A stretch of DNA of 9,876 nt from CBDUMN01 sp965368335. GTDB taxonomy: Bacteria; Pseudomonadota; Alphaproteobacteria; Rhodospirillales; JAPHRK01. Position 1 is the first letter of the stretch; every line of letters starts with the position of its first letter. The stretch is from positions 1-9,876 of the forward strand of contig CBDUMN010000115.1 in assembly GCA_965368335.1 (NCBI GenBank), read 5' to 3'. Shown here in pieces: positions 1 through 6,917 of this stretch. The translations under genes and the position numbers were made by a program. The notes under the pieces were generated by a model. That model did no database searches. It had not been told where the DNA came from and saw only the letters and a list, made by a program, of their open reading frames with translations.

Positions 1-2238
1 GATCCATCGGGCGCTTTGGTCGGCATGATCCTGCGCAGCCCTTATGCCCATGGCGAAATCGTCGCACTCGATATCGAGAAAGCCCGCGCCCTCCCCGGTG
101 TCCATGCCGTCATCACCGGTGACGACTGTCCGGCTCCCTTCGGCATCCTACCCATCGCCGAAAACGAGTACCCACTGGCCAAAAGCAAGGTTCGCTACAA
201 AGGCGACGCCGTAGCCGCCGTGGCGGCAGAAACCCATGAAATAGCTCGCCAGGCGCTGAAACTGATCACCCTGGAGGTAGAGGAATACCCGGCCTATTAC
301 ACGCCGGAAGATTCGCGCGCCCCCGGCACGGTCGATTTGCACGAAAAGCGCAAAGGCAATATGGAGCGCGACGTTCACCACGAGTTTGGTAACGTCGAAG
401 AAGGTTTCGCCGAAGCAGACCTGATCGTCGAAGATGTTTTCCGCAGCGAAGAAGTCACCCACCTTCATATCGAGCCCCATGCGGCAATGGCCGAATACGA
501 CGTGGCGCGGGACAAGATGACCCTCCAGTCGGTCACCCAGGTGCCCTACTACGTCCATCTCATGCTCGCCCAGACACTCGGTATGGACACCTCGCGCATC
601 CGTGTGATCAAGCCTTTCGTCGGCGGCGGTTTCGGCGCACGGACGGAAACCCTTAACTTTGAAATCATCGCCTGCCTACTGGCCCGCGCGGCGGGTGGCA
701 AGGTTCGGATCGCCCTAACCCGCGAGGAAACCTTCCTGACCAACCGCGGTCGGCCCGAGTCAGACATCAAGATGAAACTAGGGGTCAAAAAAGACGGCAC
801 GCTCACCGCCTGCTCCTGCGAAGTGGTGCAGAAAGGCGGCGCTTACGGCGGCTATGGGATCATCACCATCCTCTACGCCGGAGCCCTGCTCAACGCCATC
901 TACGATCTGCCCAACATCGAATATCACGGCTTCCGTATCTATACGAATACTCCAGCCTGTGGGGCGATGCGCGGTCACGGCACGGTCAACGCCCGGTTCG
1001 CCTTCGAATCCCTGCTTGACCGCGCTGCCGAAGGCATCGGCATGGACCCCTTGGAAATTCGGGCGGCCAACTATCTGGAAAACAGCTTTGAAACCCCCAG
1101 CGGCTTCAAAGGTCTCACCTATGGCCTGCCTCAGTGCATCGACTGGGCCAAGGAGGCTTCAGGCTGGACGGATAAGTTCGGCAAAATGGAAAACGGTCGG
1201 GGCATCGGCATCGCCTGCTCTCACTTTGTCAGCGGTGCAGGGAAACCAGTCCACTGGACCGGCGAACCGCACGCCACCATCAACCTCAAGCTCGATTTCG
1301 ACTGCGGCATCACCATTTTAACCGGCGCATCCGATATCGGTCAGGGCTCAAGCACCATCATCGCCCAAACGGTCGCCCATGTGCTGGGGGTCGATTACGG
1401 CCGCTTGCGGGTCGTCGCCAACGACAGCGCCATTACGCCCAAGGACAATGGCTCCTATTCATCACGGGTCACCGTCATGGTCGGGAACGCCGCCATGGAC
1501 GCAGCCAACAACCTCAAATCGGTCCTTACCGAAGCAGCCGCACGAAAGCTCGGCGTCACCCCTCAGGAAGTGGAATGTCTCGGTGAATCGTACCGTGTTC
1601 TGGGCGCAACTCAGGACCCCGGCATCCCGTTTAACGACGTGGTGGCCGAAGCCCTGGTCGATACGGGCACCCTGACAGTTAAAGGGACCTATACGGTTCC
1701 CCGGGAGTTCCAGGGAACGGGCAAACAGCGCGGCGCGGCCGTCGGCTCGACTCCGGGTTATTCTTATGCCGCCACGGTAGCCGAAGTTTCGGTCGATGAA
1801 GACACCGGCATCGTCAAGGTCGAGAAAATTTGGGTTGCGCACGACTGCGGTTTCGCCATCAACCCCTTAAGCGTCGAAGGCCAGGTCCAGGGCGCGGTCT
1901 GGATGGGACTTGGGCAGGCGATCAGCGAGGAAACCCGCTATAACGAAGGCCTGCCGATGAGCGCTAATATGCTGGACTATCGGGTCCCGACCATTGTCGA
2001 GAGCCCCCACATTGAAACCAAGATCATCGAAACCATCGACCCCAACGGGCCCTTTGGCGCGAAAGAAGCCAGTGAAGGCGCACTGGCGAGTGTGCCGGCT
2101 GCCGTCGCCAACGCCGTTTACGACGCCATTGGCATTCGGTTTAGCCAAACACCCTTAACGCCGGACCGGGTAATGGACGCTATGATCAAGAAAGAGCGGG
2201 AAGACAAACGCGCCGCCGCAAAAAAAGGAGCCGCCTGA
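1..2238 (+). CDS. hcrA: 4-hydroxybenzoyl-CoA reductase, alpha (molybdenum cofactor) subunit, 5'-truncated by window edge
   Basis: This is the large subunit of a xanthine-oxidase-family enzyme that reductively removes the para-hydroxyl of 4-hydroxybenzoyl-CoA to give benzoyl-CoA in the cytoplasm. The frame is open from base 1. TTG at 16 is only the first start-like codon, and the family's N-terminus (roughly 40 residues) lies outside the window. Cofactor motifs are visible: GGGFGAR at 622-642, the AMRG segment at 964-975, and GASDIGQGSS at about 1327-1356. The GPFGAKEASEG block at 2047-2079 carries the expected catalytic Glu, codon 2074-2076, aligned from memory to the family's conserved Glu. 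A GSYSS-type loop (about 1450-1464) and the segment DCGFAINPLSVEGQ also fit 4-hydroxybenzoyl-CoA reductases better than xanthine or CO dehydrogenases. The stop codon overlaps the next start by one base. The identity of the downstream subunit strengthens the call. A close relative acting on another aromatic CoA ester cannot be excluded. Confidence 0.87.
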   Translation, partial: DPSGALVGMILRSPYAHGEIVALDIEKARALPGVHAVITGDDCPAPFGILPIAENEYPLAKSKVRYKGDAVAAVAAETHEIARQALKLITLEVEEYPAYYTPEDSRAPGTVDLHEKRKGNMERDVHHEFGNVEEGFAEADLIVEDVFRSEEVTHLHIEPHAAMAEYDVARDKMTLQSVTQVPYYVHLMLAQTLGMDTSRIRVIKPFVGGGFGARTETLNFEIIACLLARAAGGKVRIALTREETFLTNRGRPESDIKMKLGVKKDGTLTACSCEVVQKGGAYGGYGIITILYAGALLNAIYDLPNIEYHGFRIYTNTPACGAMRGHGTVNARFAFESLLDRAAEGIGMDPLEIRAANYLENSFETPSGFKGLTYGLPQCIDWAKEASGWTDKFGKMENGRGIGIACSHFVSGAGKPVHWTGEPHATINLKLDFDCGITILTGASDIGQGSSTIIAQTVAHVLGVDYGRLRVVANDSAITPKDNGSYSSRVTVMVGNAAMDAANNLKSVLTEAAARKLGVTPQEVECLGESYRVLGATQDPGIPFNDVVAEALVDTGTLTVKGTYTVPREFQGTGKQRGAAVGSTPGYSYAATVAEVSVDEDTGIVKVEKIWVAHDCGFAINPLSVEGQVQGAVWMGLGQAISEETRYNEGLPMSANMLDYRVPTIVESPHIETKIIETIDPNGPFGAKEASEGALASVPAAVANAVYDAIGIRFSQTPLTPDRVMDAMIKKEREDKRAAAKKGAA
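2225..2230 (+). promoter_or_regulatory. Ribosome binding site of hcrB
   Basis: AAGGAG lies inside the last codons of hcrA, seven bases before the ATG at 2238. The hcrA stop TGA and the hcrB start ATG share one base (TGATG), so translation of the two subunits is probably coupled. Confidence 0.75.
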
Positions 2239-3215
2239 TGGATACCCTTCCCGATTTCGAGCTTCTCACGCCGAAAAATGCAAAAGAGGCCGTTACGCTC
2301 CACGCTGAGCGAGATGAAGCTCGCTATATGGCCGGTGGTACCGATTTCATGCCCAATCTCCGGCGTGGCATTGAAAGCCCCATGGCCGTCATCGACCTTT
2401 CCGGCATCGAAGAGATGCGCGGCATTAAAGTGCTCGGCGATGGCCGCCTACGGATCGGCGCCTCGACCACACTGGTCGAACTCTGCCGTGATGAACACAT
2501 GGCAGCAAACTTTCCCGCCGTTGTTCAGGCAGCCGAACAGATTGCCGGGGCTTCGCACCGTCAAGTCGCCACGGTCGGCGGCAATCTCTGCCTCGACACT
2601 CGTTGCCTCTATTATAACCAAAGCGAATGGTGGCGGAGCGCCAACAATTATTGTCTCAAAAAAGCGGGCGAAATTTGCCACGTCGCCCCGACGGGGAATA
2701 CCTGCCGGGCGGCCTACAGCGGCGATCTCGCACCAACCATGCTGATCCATGGCGCGATAGCAGAAATTGCTGCGCCAACGGGAAACAGAACTATCGATCT
2801 AGCCGAGCTATACCAGGAAGATGGAGCTAATTTCCTGCTTTTGGAGCCGGGTGAATTATTGATTTCCGTCATCATCGAACCGCTTGACGGATATGCCATG
2901 GCTTACAAAAAAATCAGGGTCCGTGGCGGCGTGGACTTCCCTCTCGTTGGCGTCGCAGCAGCGGTCAATATGGACAAAGGAAAGATCGCCGATCTCAGGA
3001 TCGGACTGACCGGCACCAACTCCAAACCGGTACGCCTGGAAGGTCTGGAAGATGTTTTCGGCAAACCTATGGATGATGAAACCCTCAAGGTTGTTGAGAA
3101 GTTGGTACAGCGCCAGATTCAGCCGATGCGCTCAACCTTCACGCCCAGCCACTATCGTCGCAAGGTCGCACTCAATGTGACCCGAAGGCTGATCGGCAGT
3201 CTTGTCACAACCTAA
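2238..3215 (+). CDS. hcrB: 4-hydroxybenzoyl-CoA reductase, beta (FAD and [4Fe-4S]) subunit
   Basis: A 325-residue medium subunit, almost the same length as the Thauera aromatica protein. It accepts electrons from a low-potential donor (ferredoxin in known systems) and passes them through FAD towards the molybdenum subunit. The FAD-binding segments are AGGTDFMPNLRRG (residues 32-44) and TVGGNLC (112-118). The feature that separates this subunit from ordinary xanthine dehydrogenase FAD subunits is an inserted loop binding an extra [4Fe-4S] cluster. Cys123, Cys139, Cys147 and Cys156 have spacings of 16, 8 and 9, which I recall as the same as in the structurally known Thauera enzyme (Cys122, 138, 146, 155). 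The C-terminal domain (about 215-320) is the usual CO dehydrogenase flavoprotein-type C-terminal fold, with a KKIRVRGGVDFPLVGVA segment. The gene is translationally coupled to hcrA. The third subunit gene (hcrC) does not follow it, so it should precede hcrA. Confidence 0.9.
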   Translation: MDTLPDFELLTPKNAKEAVTLHAERDEARYMAGGTDFMPNLRRGIESPMAVIDLSGIEEMRGIKVLGDGRLRIGASTTLVELCRDEHMAANFPAVVQAAEQIAGASHRQVATVGGNLCLDTRCLYYNQSEWWRSANNYCLKKAGEICHVAPTGNTCRAAYSGDLAPTMLIHGAIAEIAAPTGNRTIDLAELYQEDGANFLLLEPGELLISVIIEPLDGYAMAYKKIRVRGGVDFPLVGVAAAVNMDKGKIADLRIGLTGTNSKPVRLEGLEDVFGKPMDDETLKVVEKLVQRQIQPMRSTFTPSHYRRKVALNVTRRLIGSLVTT

Positions 3216-3217
3216 GG

Positions 3218-3235
3218 CAGTGATAGCCATCACTG
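3218..3235. promoter_or_regulatory. Perfect dyad CAGTGAT-AGCC-ATCACTG, Crp/FNR-type operator-like
   Basis: Two perfect 7-base arms flank a 4-base centre, two bases after the hcrB stop. The core reads both as GTGA-N6-TCAC (Crp half-sites) and as TGAT-N4-ATCA (core of the FNR/Anr box TTGAT-N4-ATCAA). It lies about 70 bases upstream of the ATG at 3305, a suitable place for an activator of that gene. No uridine tract follows, so it is a poor intrinsic terminator, although it could form a short RNA hairpin at the end of the hcr transcript. The regulatory role is inference. No convincing -10 box was found in the right place. Confidence 0.4.
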
Positions 3236-3271
3236 TGCATATCTGATATTTAGGCAAAAATCTTTTTGAGA

Positions 3272-3283
3272 TTAAGGCCTTAA
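3272..3283. repeat. 12-base perfect palindrome TTAAGGCCTTAA
   Basis: A perfect palindrome without a spacer, 21 bases before the ATG at 3305. It could be a protein-binding site in the 5' region of the unknown membrane protein gene. A palindrome of this size in AT-rich spacer sequence can also occur by chance. Confidence 0.3.
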
Positions 3284-3304
3284 ATATCGATTGAACACAG
3301 AGCC

Positions 3305-3952
3305 ATGGCGACCCATACGGTGAAAATCGTCAAGAAAACAGGCTCCACCAACCGGGTGGGCCTGATCGAACTTCGGAAAGTCTATATTCCGGGGTTGATG
3401 TTATTGCTCGGCCTTATTCTCGCCAGCGGGCTAATTGCCTTAACTCTGATTCTGTTTTTCCCCAAGGAAACGCGCGAAGTTGAAGAGAAGGTAATCCCCG
3501 ACCGGATCACCGATGCCATTCCCCGACACCGTATTCATTTCGGCATGAGTCCAGACGAAGTCAAAGCCCTCTATCCCAATATGGCGCTAAGGATGAACAC
3601 CCATCACGAAACTGTCGGAACCTTCTTTCTGGACGGCGCAAAGCATATCGTGACATTCAACAAATGGCTTTCAGGCGAAAAGGCCTATCGGGTGCGGTAC
3701 GACAAAACCTTCAAAACTCTGACCGAAGAAGATATTCTACGCCACTTCGCTCGGTATTATGGTCGCGTCGCCTACGATAAATGCAACACTGCATCGGGCA
3801 GAGACGGCCAACTCTGCCAATACCACTGGAAAGCCGACGGCACAAAAACCATCGAGCTGCGAACCCGCCCGGTCATTAAAGACGGTAGGAGTCACATTCG
3901 CGCCGTTGTTATTGCAACAGACACCTACCTGGACAACAAAAGGCGGAAGTAA
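3305..3952 (+). CDS. Membrane-anchored protein of unknown function, 215 aa
   Basis: I do not recognise the family. A basic N-terminus (six Lys/Arg in the first 25 residues) is followed by one strongly hydrophobic helix at about residues 28-52. This predicts an N-in single-pass inner-membrane protein with a soluble domain of about 160 residues in the periplasm. The soluble part starts with PRHRIHFGMSPDEVKALYP (73-91). The pattern 'FGMSxDEVKxLYP' is reminiscent of small BamE/SmpA-like envelope domains, but that likeness is weak. Two cysteines (160 and 171) could form a disulfide. The C-terminus is basic (DNKRRK). The ATG at 3305 has only a weak upstream AGAG. No other start in this frame precedes the helix with a better site. 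The gene stands alone between hcrB (89-base gap) and a terminator. Coding status is supported by length, protein-like composition and the terminator placed on its stop codon. Confidence 0.75.
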   Translation: MATHTVKIVKKTGSTNRVGLIELRKVYIPGLMLLLGLILASGLIALTLILFFPKETREVEEKVIPDRITDAIPRHRIHFGMSPDEVKALYPNMALRMNTHHETVGTFFLDGAKHIVTFNKWLSGEKAYRVRYDKTFKTLTEEDILRHFARYYGRVAYDKCNTASGRDGQLCQYHWKADGTKTIELRTRPVIKDGRSHIRAVVIATDTYLDNKRRK

Positions 3953-3964
3953 CCCTCCGCCTTT
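3939..3964. terminator. Bidirectional intrinsic terminator between convergent genes
   Basis: A 9-base perfect stem, AAAGGCGGA (3939-3947) with TCCGCCTTT (3956-3964), encloses an 8-base loop that contains the stop codon of the plus-strand gene. A-rich sequence on the left and T-rich sequence on the right give a U-rich tail in both directions. It can therefore end the 3305-3952 transcript and also the convergent chemoreceptor transcript, whose stop lies at 3990. Confidence 0.75.
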
Positions 3965-3989
3965 CGCCATTTCTGTGTTTCAAGCAAAA

Positions 3990-5669
3990 CTAGGCCGCTT
4001 TGACTCCCGTCAGGAAGGTCCTGACAATTTCTTTTATGGCATCGTTCTGCTCACTCAAAGACTGTGAAGCCTCCAACACCTCGCGTGCAGCCGTGCCCGT
4101 ATCGTTGGCCGCTTGATTAACGGATGAAACGTTGCGCGACACCTCTTGAGTTCCCTGAGCCGCCTGCTCCACGTTACGCGCAATTTCAGTGGTCGCCGCC
4201 CCCTGCTCTTCCACCGCAGCGGCAATTGCTGCAGCAATTTCATCGATCTGATTGATCCGTTCGGCAATCTCTTCAATAACCTTGGCCGAAGACTGAGTCG
4301 CCGTTTGAATATCGGCGATCTGCGACCCGATTTCATCAGTTGCCCTGGAAGTCTGATTAGCTAGATTTTTCACCTCCGACGCAACCACCGCAAACCCCTT
4401 GCCCGCATCACCGGCCCGAGCAGCTTCAATTGTCGCATTCAAGGCGAGAAGATTGGTCTGGTCTGCAATATCGGTGATCAGAGCAACGACTTCACCAATT
4501 TTCTGCGCCGACTCGACCAGTCCCTGAACCGTACTCGCGGTGAGTTTGGCATGTTCGACGGCATCGGAAGCGACTTCGGAGGATTGAGAAACCTGCCGAG
4601 CGATTTCACTGATTGAGGCTGACAACTCTTCAGCTGCACTAGCGACCGTTTGAACATTGGCCGTAGCCTGTTCCGAAGCCGCCGCGACGGAACCCGCCCG
4701 CTGACTGGTACCTTCGGCCGTCCGCGACATGGACTGGGCTGTTCCATTCAGTTGGATCGACGCCCCACTGACGTTTTCGATTATCAGCGTAATTTCATCA
4801 TCAAACGACTGGGTAAGTTGCTCCAGCGATTTGGCTCGGAGCATTTGCTTAGCCTGCTCGGCTTTCTGCTCAGAATCCAAACGCTCGGCTTTAATCATAT
4901 TCTCTTTAAAGACCTTCACGGCATCGGCCATGTGTCCTATTTCATCACCTCGGTGGGCTCCCGGAATATCAACCGCGGTATCGCCTCCCGCCAGCGCTTT
5001 CATAACTTCGGTAAGACCGGTTATCGGGCGTGCTGTACCATTGGAGACAATTCGTGAAATAGCCGCCACAATGGCAAGAACGATTAAGCTGATAACCCCG
5101 AAAATCTGAGCCTGTTTCCAGAATTCGCTGGTTACATCATCGACGTAGATACCGGAACCGATAACCCAGCCCCATTCGTTGACAGCTTTGACGTAGGAAA
5201 CTTTCTCAACGGGTTCTTTAAAGCCCGGTTTAGGCCAGAGGTATTCAACCGTCCCGCTGCCTTTTGTTTTGGCGATACGGGCAAATTCGGAGAAGATTTT
5301 CTTACCGTTGGAGTCTTCAAGGCTCGAGAGGTCTTTCCCATTCAAATCAGGTTTGATCGGATGCATCACAACGACGGCATTGAAGTCGTTAATCCACAGA
5401 TAGTCATTATCGCCATAGCGGACGGCACTCAAAGTGGCTTTCGCGGCTTGCTGCGCTTCCACAGCAGTCATTTCGCCTTTTTCCGATTTTTCGACATAAT
5501 CCTTAACGATGCTCTCCGCGACCTCCACCACATTCTTAGTGATTGTCCGCCGATCTTCCATCATTACTCCGCCGATATTGAAAAGGCCGAGCAAAACAAC
5601 GGCAACGATGCCAAGAAACGCAACACCGACCATCAACCACAGCTTTGTGGCGATTCGAATATTATCCAC
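3990..5669 (-). CDS. Methyl-accepting chemotaxis protein with single Cache sensor and HAMP domain
   Basis: A 559-residue inner-membrane chemoreceptor that signals to the CheA-CheW array and thus to the flagella. TM1 spans about residues 10-32. A periplasmic single Cache (sCache_2-like) domain at about 35-182 has the typical YLWIND (90-95), HPIKPDLNGKDL (103-114) and WGWVIGSGIYVDDV (166-179). TM2 is about 187-208, followed by HAMP (about 210-262, with P215 and DEIG 242-245) and a long coiled-coil signalling domain. Its hairpin tip at about 397-432 is the near-invariant IADQTNLLALNATIEAARAG followed by GFAVVASEVKNLA. There is no NWETF-type CheR/CheB docking pentapeptide; the protein ends in FLTGVKAA. 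Related Cache domains bind small organic acids, but the ligand here is unknown. The start is GTG at 5669, chosen because a full AGGAGG lies 8 bases upstream. The gene converges on the 3305-3952 gene and is not in the hcr operon. Confidence 0.95.
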   Translation of the reverse strand: MDNIRIATKLWLMVGVAFLGIVAVVLLGLFNIGGVMMEDRRTITKNVVEVAESIVKDYVEKSEKGEMTAVEAQQAAKATLSAVRYGDNDYLWINDFNAVVVMHPIKPDLNGKDLSSLEDSNGKKIFSEFARIAKTKGSGTVEYLWPKPGFKEPVEKVSYVKAVNEWGWVIGSGIYVDDVTSEFWKQAQIFGVISLIVLAIVAAISRIVSNGTARPITGLTEVMKALAGGDTAVDIPGAHRGDEIGHMADAVKVFKENMIKAERLDSEQKAEQAKQMLRAKSLEQLTQSFDDEITLIIENVSGASIQLNGTAQSMSRTAEGTSQRAGSVAAASEQATANVQTVASAAEELSASISEIARQVSQSSEVASDAVEHAKLTASTVQGLVESAQKIGEVVALITDIADQTNLLALNATIEAARAGDAGKGFAVVASEVKNLANQTSRATDEIGSQIADIQTATQSSAKVIEEIAERINQIDEIAAAIAAAVEEQGAATTEIARNVEQAAQGTQEVSRNVSSVNQAANDTGTAAREVLEASQSLSEQNDAIKEIVRTFLTGVKAA

Positions 5670-5850
5670 GAAATGTCCCTCCTAGAGTCCCACTGCCATC
5701 TCTGCCTTATTGCTCGGCTTCGTACGGCCCAAAAAGGTCTGTTTATTCAACTCACAAAACCTTTTTTTGTTGCGACGCAATATAGCCACTTTTCCATAAG
5801 GAGAAACACTAAACTTAAAATGAATCTAAGAAATGAGCTTATTGGTATAA
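5670..5850 (-). promoter_or_regulatory. Leader and promoter region of the chemoreceptor gene
   Basis: This is an AT-rich 181-base gap between the stop of the upstream gene and the chemoreceptor start. On the minus strand TATATT (5784-5779) is a five-of-six match to a sigma-70 -10 box, but no good -35 box lies 16-18 bases upstream. I saw no clear sigma-28 flagellar promoter (TAAA-N15-GCCGATAA). Next to the -10 box is an 11-base dyad TTGCGACGCAA (5770-5780), which would fall at the start of transcription. Further down, AAAAAGGT (5731-5738) and ACCTTTTT (5759-5766) form an 8-base inverted repeat with a 20-base loop, which at best is a weak terminator or leader hairpin. Confidence 0.3.
5678..5683 (-). 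promoter_or_regulatory. Strong ribosome binding site deciding the GTG start of the chemoreceptor
   Basis: The minus strand reads AGGAGG, eight bases before the GTG at 5669-5667. No ATG in the same frame is better placed, so the GTG start is preferred. Confidence 0.8.
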
Positions 5851-6846
5851 CTACTTGCAATTGGCGTTACGCCGAATAACGATTCGCTCTTTATCGACCT
5901 TTTTCTCGACCAAGCTTTTGGCCATGGCGGCAAGATCGGCCTCCACCTTTTGACCGTCGGTTTTCTTATCGACCACAGCTTCATCGTCTAAAGAGATGAT
6001 CAGGGTCATTGGGGCATTCTGTTGCGCCAGTCCGGCCATGGCTTCGAGCAGTCGGCTCTCTTCATTCCTGGCTCCGAATTCTTTTATTCCAAGGCGCACG
6101 GGGGCAATACGCCCTGCCGCCACGGGCTTTGAAATCTCAGGTTTAACCGTCAAAGAGGCATAGTAGGGGCAGGAAGCTTTTCCATCACCGTAGCGGTTCA
6201 TGGCCCAGGCATTGACCTGCTCATGCGACAAGAGCCCCAATGCGCCACAAGAAGCCCCCGGGTCATTGGGCGCGCAGACCTCAGTCTGTCGGAAAAATGC
6301 GCTCCAACTAGCTGCGTCGGTCTCCGAATAAAAAGGATATCCGGGTCCAGGCTTATTCCCATGCCAAGCTCTTTGGATGATATAGAGGTTTTGCCGACCC
6401 ATGATGACCTTCATCATCAAAAACTCAATCTTGCGTAGTTCCGTCCCTTCAGGCGCATCGGCGACGTTTGTGTCCCGACATTCAACCCGAACCACCGTCA
6501 CGTTATAACCATTGATCTCACGACTATTGGGTTCGTGAGTCATAAGGTCCGGGCAGAGTTTTCGCCGCCCTTCCTGAATGCGCTCGGTGAATTCACGCGG
6601 GTCGATGGCAGTAAGCCCGTCAAATACCTGGATCGTAATTTTTTCATCCCAAGTATCCTTATTTTGTCCCTTGGGCACATATTCGGTAACGCGGCTGCCT
6701 TCCTCGCCGACATTGAGCGCCACTTCCCAACCGGCAGGCGGACTGGCGAAGAGCATATCCAAATCTTTATCCGTATCGGCAGCGGCCGGAGAAACAACCA
6801 AAGCCGCACAAACCGCGATCATTCCCAAAAGAGAGAGGGGCTTCAT
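5851..6846 (-). CDS. Exported protein of unknown function with six cysteines
   Basis: A 331-residue protein with a clear Sec signal peptide: MKPLSLLGMIAVCAALVV and a likely cleavage after SPAAA (residues 19-23). I do not recognise the family. The mature part begins with an acidic stretch and an alpha/beta-looking region (WEVALNVGEEGSRVTEY, 40-56). It carries six cysteines (98, 123, 191, 200, 226, 330), consistent with disulfides in the periplasm or outside the cell. The last 80 residues look like a separate alpha/beta domain, strand-helix-strand-helix-strand, ending in ERIVIRRNANCK. I chose the ATG at 6846 rather than a TTG eight codons upstream, because GGAG lies six bases before the ATG, the TTG has no such site, and the signal peptide is then of normal length. 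A 71-base gap separates it from the ligase gene upstream on the same strand, so co-transcription is possible. Confidence 0.8.
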   Translation of the reverse strand: MKPLSLLGMIAVCAALVVSPAAADTDKDLDMLFASPPAGWEVALNVGEEGSRVTEYVPKGQNKDTWDEKITIQVFDGLTAIDPREFTERIQEGRRKLCPDLMTHEPNSREINGYNVTVVRVECRDTNVADAPEGTELRKIEFLMMKVIMGRQNLYIIQRAWHGNKPGPGYPFYSETDAASWSAFFRQTEVCAPNDPGASCGALGLLSHEQVNAWAMNRYGDGKASCPYYASLTVKPEISKPVAAGRIAPVRLGIKEFGARNEESRLLEAMAGLAQQNAPMTLIISLDDEAVVDKKTDGQKVEADLAAMAKSLVEKKVDKERIVIRRNANCK

Positions 6847-6917
6847 TAATGGCTCCAAAGTGGTCAGCAACGCTTGAGCAAATTAGCAGTGAGGAGGTTT
6901 TCCATCCACGACCCCCG

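Noticed and set aside
148..558. Long minus-strand and other-frame open frames across hcrA, the chemoreceptor and the ligase.
   Set aside because: They are antisense or out-of-frame to well-identified genes, have no ribosome sites or recognisable motifs, and are expected in coding DNA of this composition.
3990..5669. Idea that the chemoreceptor belongs to the aromatic-degradation locus as an aromatic-acid sensor.
   Set aside because: It is on the opposite strand, convergent with the hcr side and separated from it by a terminator. The Cache domain alone does not indicate an aromatic ligand.
5820..5879. Possible 19-codon plus-strand peptide (ATG at 5820, stop at 5879) with an upstream AAGGAG at 5798-5803.
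   Set aside because: The spacer from the putative ribosome site to the ATG is 16 bases, too long. The 3' half overlaps the end of the exported protein gene on the other strand, and the longer frame it belongs to is antisense to the chemoreceptor gene.
6847..6870. TTG start giving the exported protein eight more residues.
   Set aside because: It would place non-signal residues before the Lys-led signal peptide, and the GGAG site fits the ATG at 6846.
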